Of a stretch of DNA of 64,000 bases, positions 28,245 through 37,732 are shown piece after piece. Under the pieces are notes generated by a model. That model saw only the letters and a list, made by a program, of their open reading frames with translations. It did no database searches and was not told where the DNA came from. Source of the stretch: Alphaproteobacteria bacterium (GTDB lineage: Bacteria; Pseudomonadota; Alphaproteobacteria; Ferrovibrionales; Ferrovibrionaceae). Within the stretch, counting starts at the first letter, position 1. Each line of letters begins with the position of its first letter. The stretch lies in contig JAFKFH010000012.1 of the NCBI GenBank assembly GCA_017307375.1, positions 174,825 through 238,824 of the forward strand, written 5' to 3'. A program made the position numbers and the translations under genes.

Positions 28245-29504
28245 ATGCGCGCGAAGAAACTGCTGGCTGCGGCGGCCCTGAGCCTTGCCGCGGGCGCCGC
28301 CCATGCCCAGCAGGACCTGCGCACGGCCGACGAGATCGTCAGGGGCGACACGGTCCTGAGCCGCCCGCGGCCCGACTACGATCCGGTGGGCATTCGCCTC
28401 GGCAGCTTTTTCCTCTACCCCGACGCCACACTGGGCGAAACCTGGAATTCGAACATCTACGCGACGCCGTCGGGCGAGAAGCGCGACTTCATCACATCGG
28501 TCACGCCGCGCCTGGCGTTGAAGTCCAACTGGAACAATCACGCCCTGAATTTCGCGGCCGATTCGACCGTCATGCGCTACGCCCGCTACCATTCGGAAAG
28601 CTTCACCGACTACACGGTGGCCGCCGATGGCAGGCTCGACATCCGGAGCGATGCACGGCTGTTTGCCGCCGGCGGCTACAAGATCCGCCACGAGCCGCGG
28701 TCCTCGCCCAACAATCTCGGCGGTACCGAGCCGACCGAATACCAGGATACGTCGGCCCTGCTGGCCGCCGAGAAGGATTTCAACCGACTGTCCTTCCGGC
28801 TGGAAAGCGCCTTCGACGCCTACCGCTATTTCGACGTGCTGAACGCCTCGGGCCAGACGATCGACGAATCGCTGCGGGATCGCAACGACACGGTCGTCAC
28901 CTTTCGCGGCGGCTATGAGCTGGCGCCACTGCGTCAGGTCTATGCGCTCGGCGCCTACAACTGGCGCAAATACCTCTCGTCGACCGACATGTTCGGCTAC
29001 GACCGCACGTCCGACGGTTATCAACTGGCGATCGGCGCCCATTACGACCTGACCGGCCTGGTCTTTGCCGACGTCTTCCTCGGCTATCGCCGCCAGACCT
29101 ACGACGATCCGCGGCTGCGCCCGGTCGACGGGCCGACGGCCGGGGTCAAGCTGACCTGGAACGTGACCGCGCTGACCACGCTCACCGGCAACCTCAGCCG
29201 CGAGATCGAGGAAACCGTGCTGGCGAATTCGTCGGCCTACTTCGCGACCCGCGCTTCGATCCGCGCCGATCATGAATTGCTGCGCGACGTGCTGCTCAAC
29301 GCCCGCATCGGCTATGAGAACGACAAGTTCGAGGGCATCGGCCGCAAGGACAATTATTACGAGGCCGGCCTGGGCGCGACCTGGCTGATCAACCGCAATT
29401 TCTCGCTGGCCGGGGGCTACAACTATCGCACCCGGGATTCGAACCAGCCCGGCACAAACTTCGACGAGAACGTCGTCTTCGTGCGGCTCAAGGCACAACT
29501 CTGA
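28245..29504 (+). CDS. outer-membrane beta-barrel protein (BBP2_2-like)
   Basis: A 419-residue exported protein with a Sec signal (first 22 residues, cleavage AHA-QQ). The mature part shows alternating hydrophobic and polar strands rich in Tyr, Arg and Asp, and ends in aromatic/Leu residues (VFVRLKAQL). The segment GSFFLYPDATLGETWNSNIYATP near 50-75 is typical of the DUF/BBP2_2 barrels encoded in exopolysaccharide operons. Likely a channel or accessory porin for polymer export next to Wza. Exact role is inferred from position. Confidence 0.85.
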   Translation: MRAKKLLAAAALSLAAGAAHAQQDLRTADEIVRGDTVLSRPRPDYDPVGIRLGSFFLYPDATLGETWNSNIYATPSGEKRDFITSVTPRLALKSNWNNHALNFAADSTVMRYARYHSESFTDYTVAADGRLDIRSDARLFAAGGYKIRHEPRSSPNNLGGTEPTEYQDTSALLAAEKDFNRLSFRLESAFDAYRYFDVLNASGQTIDESLRDRNDTVVTFRGGYELAPLRQVYALGAYNWRKYLSSTDMFGYDRTSDGYQLAIGAHYDLTGLVFADVFLGYRRQTYDDPRLRPVDGPTAGVKLTWNVTALTTLTGNLSREIEETVLANSSAYFATRASIRADHELLRDVLLNARIGYENDKFEGIGRKDNYYEAGLGATWLINRNFSLAGGYNYRTRDSNQPGTNFDENVVFVRLKAQL

Positions 29505-29523
29505 ACCGCCTGTCCTGCCCCGC

Positions 29524-29533
29524 ATTGGTCACA
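29524..29533. promoter_or_regulatory. ATTGGTCACA motif before wza
   Basis: The 10-mer ATTGGTCACA (reverse TGTGACCAAT) occurs here, 111 nt upstream of wza. The same 10-mer is at 50774-50783 in another exopolysaccharide promoter region. It contains the TGTGAC half-site seen as direct repeats at 22567 and 50731. Single copies of a 10-mer are weak evidence. Confidence 0.3.
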
Positions 29534-29644
29534 ACCGTCCCCGTCGCATCGTTGTTAGAACTGGACGTCATGGCGACCGCCGGAAGCCGGTAGGAACGCG
29601 GGCGAATCCTGCAGGTCGCCACCACCAGACGGAGGGTGACGACC

Positions 29645-30262
29645 ATGCTGGCCAAAGCGATGCAATCTCTTGCCGTCGCGATCGCGTTGACGATGGGGGC
29701 AAGCGCCTGGGCCCAGAGCGCACTGGATCCCGCGGCAGGGGCCCCGCCGCGACAGCCGGAACCGGCCGCGGTCCGCCCCAATACCGCCTCGCTCGGCCCC
29801 GTGAACGAATACCGGCTGGGTCCCGGCGACCGGGTTCGCATCACGGTCTACGGCCAGAACAACCTTACCGGTGAATACTCGGTCGACGGCAACGGTATGC
29901 TGTCGTTCCCGCTGATCGGCCAAGTGCCGGCCGGCGGCATGACCGCCGCCGAGTTGCAGCGGGCGATCACGGACAAGCTTTCGCCCGACTACATCAAGGA
30001 CCCGAGCGTCGCGGCCGAGGTACTGACCTTCCGCCCCTTCTACATCCTGGGCGAGGTACGGACGCCCGGCAGCTACCCCTACGTCAACGGCATGGGCATC
30101 CTGAATGCCGTGGCCCTGGCGGGCGGTTTCACCTACCGGGCGCATGAAGAGAAGTTCTACATCATCCGCACCACCAACGGTCATCGCGAGAAGCTTGCGG
30201 CGACGCCGGAATCGGACGTGCGGCCCGGCGATATCATCACGGTGCGCGAGCGGTATTTCTGA
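29645..30262 (+). CDS. wza: polysaccharide export protein, short Wza-type
   Basis: A 205-residue periplasmic/outer-membrane export protein with a Sec signal ending AWA-Q. The Poly_export domain is YRLGPGDRVRITVYGQNNLTGEYSVDGNGMLSFPLIGQV (about 57-95). An SLBB domain follows (FYILGEVRTPGSYPYVNGMGILNAVALAGGFT). It lacks a lipobox and the extra D3/D4 domains, so it is about half the length of E. coli Wza, as is common in alphaproteobacteria. ATG 29645 is set by GGAGG eight nt before; an in-frame GTG at 29636 lies inside that site. Confidence 0.9.
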   Translation: MLAKAMQSLAVAIALTMGASAWAQSALDPAAGAPPRQPEPAAVRPNTASLGPVNEYRLGPGDRVRITVYGQNNLTGEYSVDGNGMLSFPLIGQVPAGGMTAAELQRAITDKLSPDYIKDPSVAAEVLTFRPFYILGEVRTPGSYPYVNGMGILNAVALAGGFTYRAHEEKFYIIRTTNGHREKLAATPESDVRPGDIITVRERYF

Positions 30263-32523
30263 TGATGCAGTTGCCCGATCAGAACCGGCTGCGTCGGCGC
30301 ATCGCCACCCGTGACCGGGTGCTGGCCGCCAGTCCACTGCCGATGGCCGCCGCAGCCGCCCCTCAGGACTTTCTCGAGACGTTGCGCAAGCTGTGGCGCC
30401 ATCGCGGCGCCATCCTGGTCTCGCTCGTCGTCTGCGGCGGTGCGGCGGCGGCCGTCGCCCTGTCGCTGCCGCCGCGCTACGTCGCCGAGGCGCGCGTCCA
30501 GGTCGGCGTTCCGGCGCTGCGGGTGATGGCCGTCGAATCGCTGGTCTCCGACGTCAGCCCCGATGCGGATCGGGTCCAGAACGAGAGCTTCGCCGTCCAG
30601 TCGCGCGATCTCGCCGCCCAGGTCGTCGACCGGCTCAATCTGACGGCAAGCCCCGAGTTCAATCCCGCACTGGCCAAGCCGCCCGCCTGGCGCGGCTATC
30701 TCGATCCTGCGCGCTACATCGCCCTGCTGCCGGGCGGTCTCGGCCGGGTCGAGGACGAGGCGACGGTGCCGGCCACGCCCGAGGAGACGCGGCAGCGTGT
30801 CGTCGACACGCTGCTCGGCCATCTCGACGTCGCGGTGCTCGGACGTTCCCACGTTCTCAGCATCAAGGCCGAGGCGCTGCAACCGACGACGGCCGCGACG
30901 ATCGCCAACACGGTCGCGACCCTCTATCTCGACCGCCAGCGCCAGGACAAGATCGACGCGGCCTCGCAAGCCGAGAAATACCTGCAGACCCGCATCGCCG
31001 AACTGCGCGACCAGGTGCAGAAATCCGAAACCGCTATCGAGGAATACCGACGCAAATACGGGCTCTATGTCGGCGCCTCGACCGGCGTGACATCGCAGCA
31101 GATGACCGAGATCAACAGCCAGCTGATCGTGGCCCAGACCGCACGCGCCCAGGCCGATGCCAAGCTGCGCGAAGCCGAGGCGCTGAAGGGTGCATCGGGC
31201 GGCGAAAGCATGCCGGACGTCTTGAACTCGCCGCTGATCCAGTCGCTGAAGCAGCAACTGGCCGAGGCCGAGCGCAAGCTGGCCGAAGCCTCGGCCTCGT
31301 ACGGCAATCGCCATCCGCAGGTGGTGTCGGCCCGCGCCGAGGTCGCCTCGCTGCGCTCCAAGGTCGGCGCGGAAGTCGCCAAGACCATCGACAGCCTGCG
31401 GCGCGAGGCGCGCACCGCCGCTGCGCGCTACGACATGCTCAGCCAGAATTTCGAACGCACCAAGCAGCAGATGGGCGGCGACAACGACCGGATGATCCGT
31501 CTGGGCGCCCTCGAACGCGATGCCGCGGTCGACCGCAACCTGCTGGAATCGATGCTGGCACGCGTCAAGCAAACGGGCGGGCAGGATGCGATCCAGCAGC
31601 CGAACGCGAAGCTGATCTCCTCGGCCGCGCCGCCGGGCCGGCCGTCCTATCCGCCGAAGATGCTGCTGATCTTCCTCGGCTGCGCCGGCGGCCTGCTTGT
31701 CGGCGCCGCGCTGGCCCTGCTGCGCGACGGGGTCGACCGCAGCTTTCGGCGGGCCGACCAGATCGAGGCGCTGACCGGATTCCCGGTCCTGGCGATGGTG
31801 CCCCAGCTTGCCGGCCGCGGCGGGCCGCTGGTCCATGTCCTGCGCAAGCCGATCTCGCCGTTCTCCGAGGCCTTGCGGAAACTCTATATCGGCATCGAGC
31901 TGTCGGAGACGGCGCAGTCGCCCAAGACGATCATGTTCTCGTCGGCGACACCGGCCGAGGGCAAGTCGGTGCTGGTCGCCTCGCTGGCCCGCCTGCTGGC
32001 CTCGAGCGGAAAGCGGGTGCTGCTGATCGATTGCGACTGGCGCTGCCCGACCCAGCATCAGCTGTTCCGCTGCTCGAACAGACACGGGCTGGCCGCGCTT
32101 CTCGGCGACGAGACCACCACGCTGAACGACGCCATCCACAACGATGCCTTGTCGGGCCTCGACGTCATGGTCGCCGGCCCCTCCGATCCGAGGGCGATCC
32201 AGATGCTCGCCAGTCCCAGGATGCAGCAGATCCTGGCATCGCTGGCCGACCGCTACGATCTCGTCCTGATCGACACGCCGCCGACGCTGGTCGGGGCCGA
32301 GGTCCTGACCCTGTCGCGGATGGTGGACAAGGTCGTCTTCGCCGTCCGCTGGGGCAAGACGCGCCAGGAAGTCGCGATGGAAGCCATGAAGCAGATCATC
32401 GATGCCCGCGGTGATATCGCCGGTGTCGTCATGACCCGCGTGATCGCCAAGGAGTATCGGCGCTATGCCCACGGCCAGCTCGACTACCAGTATGTCCGCC
32501 ACGCCCTCGTCCGCTCGCGCTGA
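30262..32523 (+). CDS. wzc: polysaccharide co-polymerase with tyrosine autokinase domain (Wzc-like)
   Basis: A 753-residue inner-membrane protein that sets chain length and couples polymerisation to export. A Wzz domain spans about 40-490 with TM1 (AILVSLVVCGGAAAAVALSL), periplasmic coiled coil about 220-420, and TM2 (LLIFLGCAGGLLVGAALALL). The BY-kinase has Walker A ATPAEGKSVLV near 562, Walker A' LLIDCDWR near 588, and Walker B LVLIDTPPT near 670. A C-terminal tyrosine cluster (YRRYAHGQLDYQY) is present for autophosphorylation. ATG overlaps the wza stop by one base. Confidence 0.93.
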   Translation: MMQLPDQNRLRRRIATRDRVLAASPLPMAAAAAPQDFLETLRKLWRHRGAILVSLVVCGGAAAAVALSLPPRYVAEARVQVGVPALRVMAVESLVSDVSPDADRVQNESFAVQSRDLAAQVVDRLNLTASPEFNPALAKPPAWRGYLDPARYIALLPGGLGRVEDEATVPATPEETRQRVVDTLLGHLDVAVLGRSHVLSIKAEALQPTTAATIANTVATLYLDRQRQDKIDAASQAEKYLQTRIAELRDQVQKSETAIEEYRRKYGLYVGASTGVTSQQMTEINSQLIVAQTARAQADAKLREAEALKGASGGESMPDVLNSPLIQSLKQQLAEAERKLAEASASYGNRHPQVVSARAEVASLRSKVGAEVAKTIDSLRREARTAAARYDMLSQNFERTKQQMGGDNDRMIRLGALERDAAVDRNLLESMLARVKQTGGQDAIQQPNAKLISSAAPPGRPSYPPKMLLIFLGCAGGLLVGAALALLRDGVDRSFRRADQIEALTGFPVLAMVPQLAGRGGPLVHVLRKPISPFSEALRKLYIGIELSETAQSPKTIMFSSATPAEGKSVLVASLARLLASSGKRVLLIDCDWRCPTQHQLFRCSNRHGLAALLGDETTTLNDAIHNDALSGLDVMVAGPSDPRAIQMLASPRMQQILASLADRYDLVLIDTPPTLVGAEVLTLSRMVDKVVFAVRWGKTRQEVAMEAMKQIIDARGDIAGVVMTRVIAKEYRRYAHGQLDYQYVRHALVRSR

Positions 32524-32530
32524 GCGGGCC

Positions 32531-33745
32531 ATGGCCGGCGACCCCGTGCTGTTCGTGACCCAGTACTACCGGCCCGAGCTGATCGGATCCGGCCCGTTCT
32601 GCGCCGACCTGGCAGAATGGCTGGCGCAGGACGGCCGCGCCGTCACGGCACTGACCGGCCGCCCGCATTATCCACGCGCCGAGGTCTTCCCGGGCTACGA
32701 GGCGGGCCGCAGGCGCGAGACGATGAACGGCGTGCGCGTCGAGCGCCTCGGGTCCTGGATTCCGCGGCGACGGTCCGCCGCCTATCGCATTCTCGGCGAG
32801 GCGGCATTTCTGGCCCACGGCCTGTGGGCATTGGCGACCCGCCGCGTGCCGCGGCACGGCATCGTGCTCTCCCTGTGTCCGTCGATTCTCGGCGTCGCGC
32901 TGGCGGGCATGGCCCGGCGACGCGCCGGGCTGCATATCGCGATCGTCCACGATATCCAGTCGGGCCTGGCGCAGGGGCTGGGCATGGTTGGCGGCGGCGG
33001 CCTGGTCAAGGCGATGCGGTGGTGCGAGAAGACGGTGCTCAACCGGGCCGACCTCGTCGTCGTCCTGTCGCAGGGCATGGCCCGCCAACTGCGCGACATC
33101 GGCGTCACCACCCCGATCGACGTGGTGCCGATCTGGGTCGATACGGTCAGCGTCCAGCCGGTCGAGCCGGCCGAGGATGGCCCGCTGAAGATTCTCTACA
33201 GCGGCAATCTCGGGAAGAAGCAGGGCATCGGGCAACTGCTCGACCTGGCCGAGGAACTGCAGGTTCTGCGGCCGGATATCGAGATCATCCTGCGCGGTTC
33301 CGGCAATCAGGCGGACATCCTGGCAGGCGAGATCGCCGCGCGCGGCCTGAAGAATGTAAGCCTCGCCGAACTGCTGCCCCCCGAACGCCTGGCCGAGGGC
33401 CTGTCGCTCGGCGATATCCACCTGGTGCCGCAGGACCCCGAAGGCGCCGAGTTCGCCGTGCCGTCCAAGGTCTACAACATCATGGCGGTCGGACGGCCGT
33501 TCGTCACGACGGCCAGGCCGGGCAGCCCGCTCGCCGAGCTCGAGGCGTCGAGCGGCGCCTTTCTGTGCGTGCCCCCGAACGATCGCCGCGCCTTTGCCGC
33601 CGCCGTCCTCAAGCTGGCCGACGACCGCGCGCTGCGCGACCGGCTTGGTGCCCGGGGGCGCAGCTTCGTCGAACGCCATTTCGCCAAACCGCGGGTTCTC
33701 GGCGCCTTCATGGCCCGCCTCGACACCCTTTACGCCGGCAGGTGA
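32531..33745 (+). CDS. glycosyltransferase family 4, WbuB-like
   Basis: A 404-residue GT-B transferase. The N-terminus is VLFVTQYYRPELIGSGPFCADLAEWL, a pattern of WbuB-type GT4 enzymes (EPS/O-antigen). The C-terminal donor domain has ILYSGNLGKKQGIGQLLDLAEEL, IILRGSGNQ and the acidic motif region VPSKVYNIMAVGRPFV. Adds a sugar to the lipid-linked repeat at the inner membrane; donor and linkage unknown. It starts seven nt after the wzc stop. Confidence 0.88.
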   Translation: MAGDPVLFVTQYYRPELIGSGPFCADLAEWLAQDGRAVTALTGRPHYPRAEVFPGYEAGRRRETMNGVRVERLGSWIPRRRSAAYRILGEAAFLAHGLWALATRRVPRHGIVLSLCPSILGVALAGMARRRAGLHIAIVHDIQSGLAQGLGMVGGGGLVKAMRWCEKTVLNRADLVVVLSQGMARQLRDIGVTTPIDVVPIWVDTVSVQPVEPAEDGPLKILYSGNLGKKQGIGQLLDLAEELQVLRPDIEIILRGSGNQADILAGEIAARGLKNVSLAELLPPERLAEGLSLGDIHLVPQDPEGAEFAVPSKVYNIMAVGRPFVTTARPGSPLAELEASSGAFLCVPPNDRRAFAAAVLKLADDRALRDRLGARGRSFVERHFAKPRVLGAFMARLDTLYAGR

Positions 33746-34943
33746 CGACATCGCCACGCTCCTGATCTTCGAACCGGATGCACAAGGGCACCAGCGCGAA
33801 TGGCTCGAACATCTGATCGATCACGCCGCCGCCATCGCCCCCGATGCGACGCTATGGATCGTTGCCGCGCCCGAGTTGCAGACCGCGCTGGCAGCGCGCC
33901 TGAACGACCGCGTCCGCCTGCTGGTCATCAAGCCGGCCGAGGCCGCGCTGTGCCGCCATTCGTCGCTGCTGGTGTCGGGCTTCGCCCGCTGGTGGCTGAT
34001 GCGGCGATATGCCCGGCGGGTCAAGGCCGATGCCTGCCATTTCCTCGCCCTCGACCATCTGTCGCTGCCGTTGGCGCTTGGCCTGGGCATCGACCGGCGC
34101 CGGCTGTCGGGAATCCTGTTCCGGCCATCGGTTCACTACGGCGCCATAGGTCCATATGCCCCTTCGCTGGCCGAACGGTTGCGCGATCTCCGCAAGGCGG
34201 TGCTCTACCGCCTGATGCTGAGGCATCGCGATCTGGCGACGGTACTGACACTCGATCCCTATTTCACCCGCCATGCCGAGATCAACTACGCCGGCGGCAA
34301 CAAACTGCGCAGCCTGCCTGATCCGGTCTATCCGGTCGGCCCGCCGGCCAACGACGGCGATGCCTCCAGCCATTTTCCGGCCGACCGGCAGGGTTTCCTG
34401 CTGTTCGGCTACCTGACCGAGCGCAAGGGCGTGCTGGTCCTCCTCGAGGCGCTGGCCCGGCTCGACGCCGCGACGGCATCACGGATTTCGGTCCTGCTGG
34501 CCGGTCGGCTCGACCCCGCGATCCGCGACGACGTGACCGCGCGCTGCCGGGCATTGGCACAGAGCAACCCGCTGCTGGTGCTGAAGCTGGCCGATCGCTG
34601 GTTCGACGGTGCCGAACTCGATGCTCTTGTCATCCAAAGCGCCGTGGTGCTGGCCCCCTATCAGCGCTTCGTCGGCTCCAGCGGGGTTTTGCTGTGGGCG
34701 GCACGCGCGGGACGGCCGGTACTGGCCCAGGATTTCGGGCTGATCGGCCGGCTGGTAGAAGACAACCGGCTCGGTCTGACGGTCGACGCCAGCGATCCGG
34801 CAAGCCTTGCCGCCGGCATTGCCCGCATGGCGACAGATGGTCCGACCGAGTTCGTCGATGCCGCAGCGGCCCAGGATTTCGCCACGCGCCGCACCCCGCG
34901 CAGCTTTGCCACCGCCGTCTATGCGAGCCTGCAGGGCGGCTGA
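33648..34943 (+). CDS. glycosyltransferase (GT-B), start uncertain
   Basis: GT4-like transferase. Protein-like sequence begins near 33750 (TLLIFEPDAQGHQREWLEHL). The C-terminal half has GFLLFGYLTERKGVLVLLEALARL, VLLAGRL and VLAPYQRFVGSSGVLLWAARAGRPVL. No ATG or GTG lies at the natural position after the preceding gene's stop (33745). In-frame options are GTG 33648 or TTG 33594 (both deep in the preceding gene), CTG 33762, or ATC 33750, which has AGGTG six nt upstream. I give GTG 33648 as a formal start, and the true protein is probably about 398 residues. Confidence 0.78.
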   Translation: MPGGAASSNAISPNRGFSAPSWPASTPFTPAGDDIATLLIFEPDAQGHQREWLEHLIDHAAAIAPDATLWIVAAPELQTALAARLNDRVRLLVIKPAEAALCRHSSLLVSGFARWWLMRRYARRVKADACHFLALDHLSLPLALGLGIDRRRLSGILFRPSVHYGAIGPYAPSLAERLRDLRKAVLYRLMLRHRDLATVLTLDPYFTRHAEINYAGGNKLRSLPDPVYPVGPPANDGDASSHFPADRQGFLLFGYLTERKGVLVLLEALARLDAATASRISVLLAGRLDPAIRDDVTARCRALAQSNPLLVLKLADRWFDGAELDALVIQSAVVLAPYQRFVGSSGVLLWAARAGRPVLAQDFGLIGRLVEDNRLGLTVDASDPASLAAGIARMATDGPTEFVDAAAAQDFATRRTPRSFATAVYASLQGG

Positions 34944-35010
34944 GCGCCCTGCCCCAACTTGAACACACGACCCCGGCCGCCGGATCATCGACACTCGGAC
35001 CATCATCGTC

Positions 35011-36513
35011 ATGGAATCCGGAGCGACATGCATGGGCGCCGAGAGCAGATCGTCCGCAATGGCCCAGGCCATTCCACAGATGAGGCCGGCGGCGGCCATG
35101 ACAGCGGCCGACACGCCCCAGGATGTCGCGCCGGTCTCGACCCCGGTGCTCGCCGGCCTGCTTGCCGCCACCGACGCCGCCGCAATGCTGTCTGCCGGCG
35201 CGATCGCCGTCTGGTCCTTCCGCGCAGAGGCTTGGCATGTGCCGGCGCTGATCGTCCTGCTCGGCAGCCTGCTCGGTTTCAACCTGCTGCAGCTGTCGGG
35301 CAGCCACGGCCTGACCCCGCGCGGCCGGGGCAAGCACGGCCTGGCCGGCATGGCGCTGGCCTGGGGCGCGGCGATGACGGCGATGGCGGGCCTGGCGGCC
35401 ATGGCGGACACCGCCTCGCCCCACTGGCTCGGCAGCTGGGCCGTCGGCGGCTTCGTCCTGCTCGCCGCCGCGCGGCTCGGCCTTGACTGGAAAATCCGCC
35501 GATGGCGCGCACAAGGCCGGCTGGACCAGCGGGTCGCCATCGTCGGCTGCGGCCCGATCGCCCAACGGCTGATCCGCCATTTCAACGTCCATCCCCAATC
35601 GGCGCCCCGGATCGTCGGTGTCTATGACGATCAGGCCGACGGCAGCCAGGCCCGCTGCATGGGCCATCCGATCCGCGGCACGGTCGACGACCTCGTGCGC
35701 GATTCCCGGCGGCTACGGATCGACGCGGTCATCGTCGCGGTGCCGCCCGCGGCCGATTGGCGCCTCGCCGCGACGCTCAACAAGCTGAGCCTGACGCCGG
35801 TCGACGTGCGCCTCTGCGCCGGCGAATTCGGCGTCCAGCTCGGGCCGGTCGATTCCAGCCAGATTGGTGGCCTGACGATGCTGAACGTGATGGATCGGCC
35901 GCTGCGCGACTGGCGCGCCATCGCCAAGGAAGTCGAGGACCGCGTGCTGGCCGCGCTGATCCTGCTGCTGATCTCGCCGGTTCTCGCGGCCGTCGCCATC
36001 GCGATCCGCATCGAGACACCAGGCCCCGTGCTGTTCAAGCAGAAGCGTTACGGCCTCAACAACCAGCTGATCGAAGTGCTGAAATTCCGGTCGATGTACC
36101 ATCACAAAAGCGATGCGAACGCCGAACAGCTGACACGCCGCAACGATCCGCGCGTGACCCGCGTCGGCGCCTTCATCCGCCGTACCAGCCTCGACGAACT
36201 GCCGCAGTTCTTCAACGTGCTGCGCGGCGAGATGTCGATCGTCGGCCCCCGGCCGCATGCGACGGCGGCCAAGGCCGGCGCGGTGCTCTACCAGGATGCC
36301 GTACGCTACTACGACGCGCGCCATCGGATGAAACCCGGCATCACCGGTTGGGCCCAGGTCAACGGCTGGCGGGGCGAAACCGAAACGATCGAGCAGATCG
36401 AGCGGCGCGTCGAACACGACCTCTACTACATCGAGAACTGGTCGATCGCACTCGACCTCTGGATCATCCTGCGGACCGTCTTCGGCGGCTTCATGGGGCG
36501 GCATGCGTACTGA
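35011..36513 (+). CDS. wcaJ: undecaprenyl-phosphate sugar phosphotransferase (WcaJ-type)
   Basis: Initiating transferase of 500 residues that puts the first sugar phosphate (glucose or galactose) on undecaprenyl phosphate. The N-terminal half has four hydrophobic segments (about 45-150) and a CoA-binding-like Rossmann region ([17 protein letters not shown]). The C-terminal catalytic domain from about 295 has the reentrant helix [37 protein letters not shown], the D-E-L-P-Q and [12 protein letters not shown] motifs, and [17 protein letters not shown]. Met 8, 17, 24 or 30 could also start it. Confidence 0.93.
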   Translation: MESGATCMGAESRSSAMAQAIPQMRPAAAMTAADTPQDVAPVSTPVLAGLLAATDAAAMLSAGAIAVWSFRAEAWHVPALIVLLGSLLGFNLLQLSGSHGLTPRGRGKHGLAGMALAWGAAMTAMAGLAAMADTASPHWLGSWAVGGFVLLAAARLGLDWKIRRWRAQGRLDQRVAIVGCGPIAQRLIRHFNVHPQSAPRIVGVYDDQADGSQARCMGHPIRGTVDDLVRDSRRLRIDAVIVAVPPAADWRLAATLNKLSLTPVDVRLCAGEFGVQLGPVDSSQIGGLTMLNVMDRPLRDWRAIAKEVEDRVLAALILLLISPVLAAVAIAIRIETPGPVLFKQKRYGLNNQLIEVLKFRSMYHHKSDANAEQLTRRNDPRVTRVGAFIRRTSLDELPQFFNVLRGEMSIVGPRPHATAAKAGAVLYQDAVRYYDARHRMKPGITGWAQVNGWRGETETIEQIERRVEHDLYYIENWSIALDLWIILRTVFGGFMGRHAY

Positions 36514-37732
36514 GCAGGCCGTCCGCCGGATGACGGCGGCCGCGCCGCGCTGCCTGTGGCTGACCCTCGCCGACCCGGAACCGCGCTTCAACGGCCAGTT
36601 TCTCTATTCCGGCGGACTGATCGACGCGCTGGCCGGGGCCGGGGCCGAAGTCGAGGTGCTCGGCCTCAGCCGGCTCGAATCGCCGCGCCGCTGCGGCGAC
36701 CGGGAGGGCAACGTTGCCTGGTGGCTGGCCGAAACCCAGGTGTTGTCGCATTGGGGCAGCCTGCGTTCGGCCCTGCCCCACACCGCCTATCGCTGTGCCA
36801 CCCCAGGCATGCACGGCTTGCTCGACGAGCTGCTGGCACGACAGGATTGGGACGGCATCGTCTTCGACGGCATCTCGGTCGGATGGGCACTCGGCCCGGT
36901 GCTGCGCCGCTATCCCGATCCGCGGCGGCGACCCCGGTTGATCTATGTATCGCACAACCACGAGGAAAGCCTGCGCTCGTCGATCGCCGACAATCAGCAG
37001 CGCTTCCTGAAACGCCAGGCGATCCGCCTGGACGCCTACAAGGTCGCGCGTGTGGAACGGCAGCTGGTCGACCATGTCGATCTGGTCACGGCGATCACCG
37101 CCGAGGATCTCGACCTCTATCGCCGCCGGCGGCCGGAACGGGCGATGACCGTGCTGACGCCGGGCTACGCCGGCCGGCGGGTGCCGTGGCGGCGGATCGG
37201 TCCGCCTTTGCCGCGCCGGGCCATCATCGTCGGGTCGTTCGACTGGATCGCCAAGCGGATGAACCTCGAGGAATTCGTCACCGCGGCCGATCGCCGCTTC
37301 GCCGCCGCCGGCGCCGAACTGCAGGTGATCGGCAGCGCCGAGGAGAGCTTCCTGCAATCTTTGCGCGACCGGGCCAAGGCAACCCAGCTGACCGGCACGG
37401 TGCCGGAAGTCACCGGCTTCATGGACCAGGCCCGCATCGCCATCGTCCCCGAACGGTCGGGCGGCGGATTCAAGCTCAAGGTCCTTGAATATGTCTTCAA
37501 CCGGCTGCCGATCTTCGCGCTGGAAGGATCTGTCGCCGGCATGCCGCTGCGCCATGGGGAAAGCATCATGCTGTTCCCCGACCATGACGCGCTCGCCGAA
37601 GGCATCCTCGCGGCGATGGACGATCTGGACCTGCTGAACCATCTGCAGGAGAACGCATTCGCCGCCTGCCGCGACGCCTTCGACTGGGCCCGGCGCGGCG
37701 AGGTGCTCTACGGTGCGCTGGCCGGCCGATGA
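36503..37732 (+). CDS. glycosyltransferase (GT4-like)
   Basis: A 409-residue GT-B enzyme. The N-terminal half contains YVSHNHEESLRSSIADNQ, typical of GT4 proteins that receive lipid-linked glycans. The donor half includes AIIVGSFDWIAKRMNLEEFV, VTGFMDQARIAIVPERSGGGFKLKVLEYVFNRLPIF and the Gly-rich phosphate loop there. Start overlaps wcaJ by 11 nt, and the stop overlaps the polymerase start by four (ATGA). Sugar specificity unknown. Confidence 0.87.
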   Translation: MRTEQAVRRMTAAAPRCLWLTLADPEPRFNGQFLYSGGLIDALAGAGAEVEVLGLSRLESPRRCGDREGNVAWWLAETQVLSHWGSLRSALPHTAYRCATPGMHGLLDELLARQDWDGIVFDGISVGWALGPVLRRYPDPRRRPRLIYVSHNHEESLRSSIADNQQRFLKRQAIRLDAYKVARVERQLVDHVDLVTAITAEDLDLYRRRRPERAMTVLTPGYAGRRVPWRRIGPPLPRRAIIVGSFDWIAKRMNLEEFVTAADRRFAAAGAELQVIGSAEESFLQSLRDRAKATQLTGTVPEVTGFMDQARIAIVPERSGGGFKLKVLEYVFNRLPIFALEGSVAGMPLRHGESIMLFPDHDALAEGILAAMDDLDLLNHLQENAFAACRDAFDWARRGEVLYGALAGR

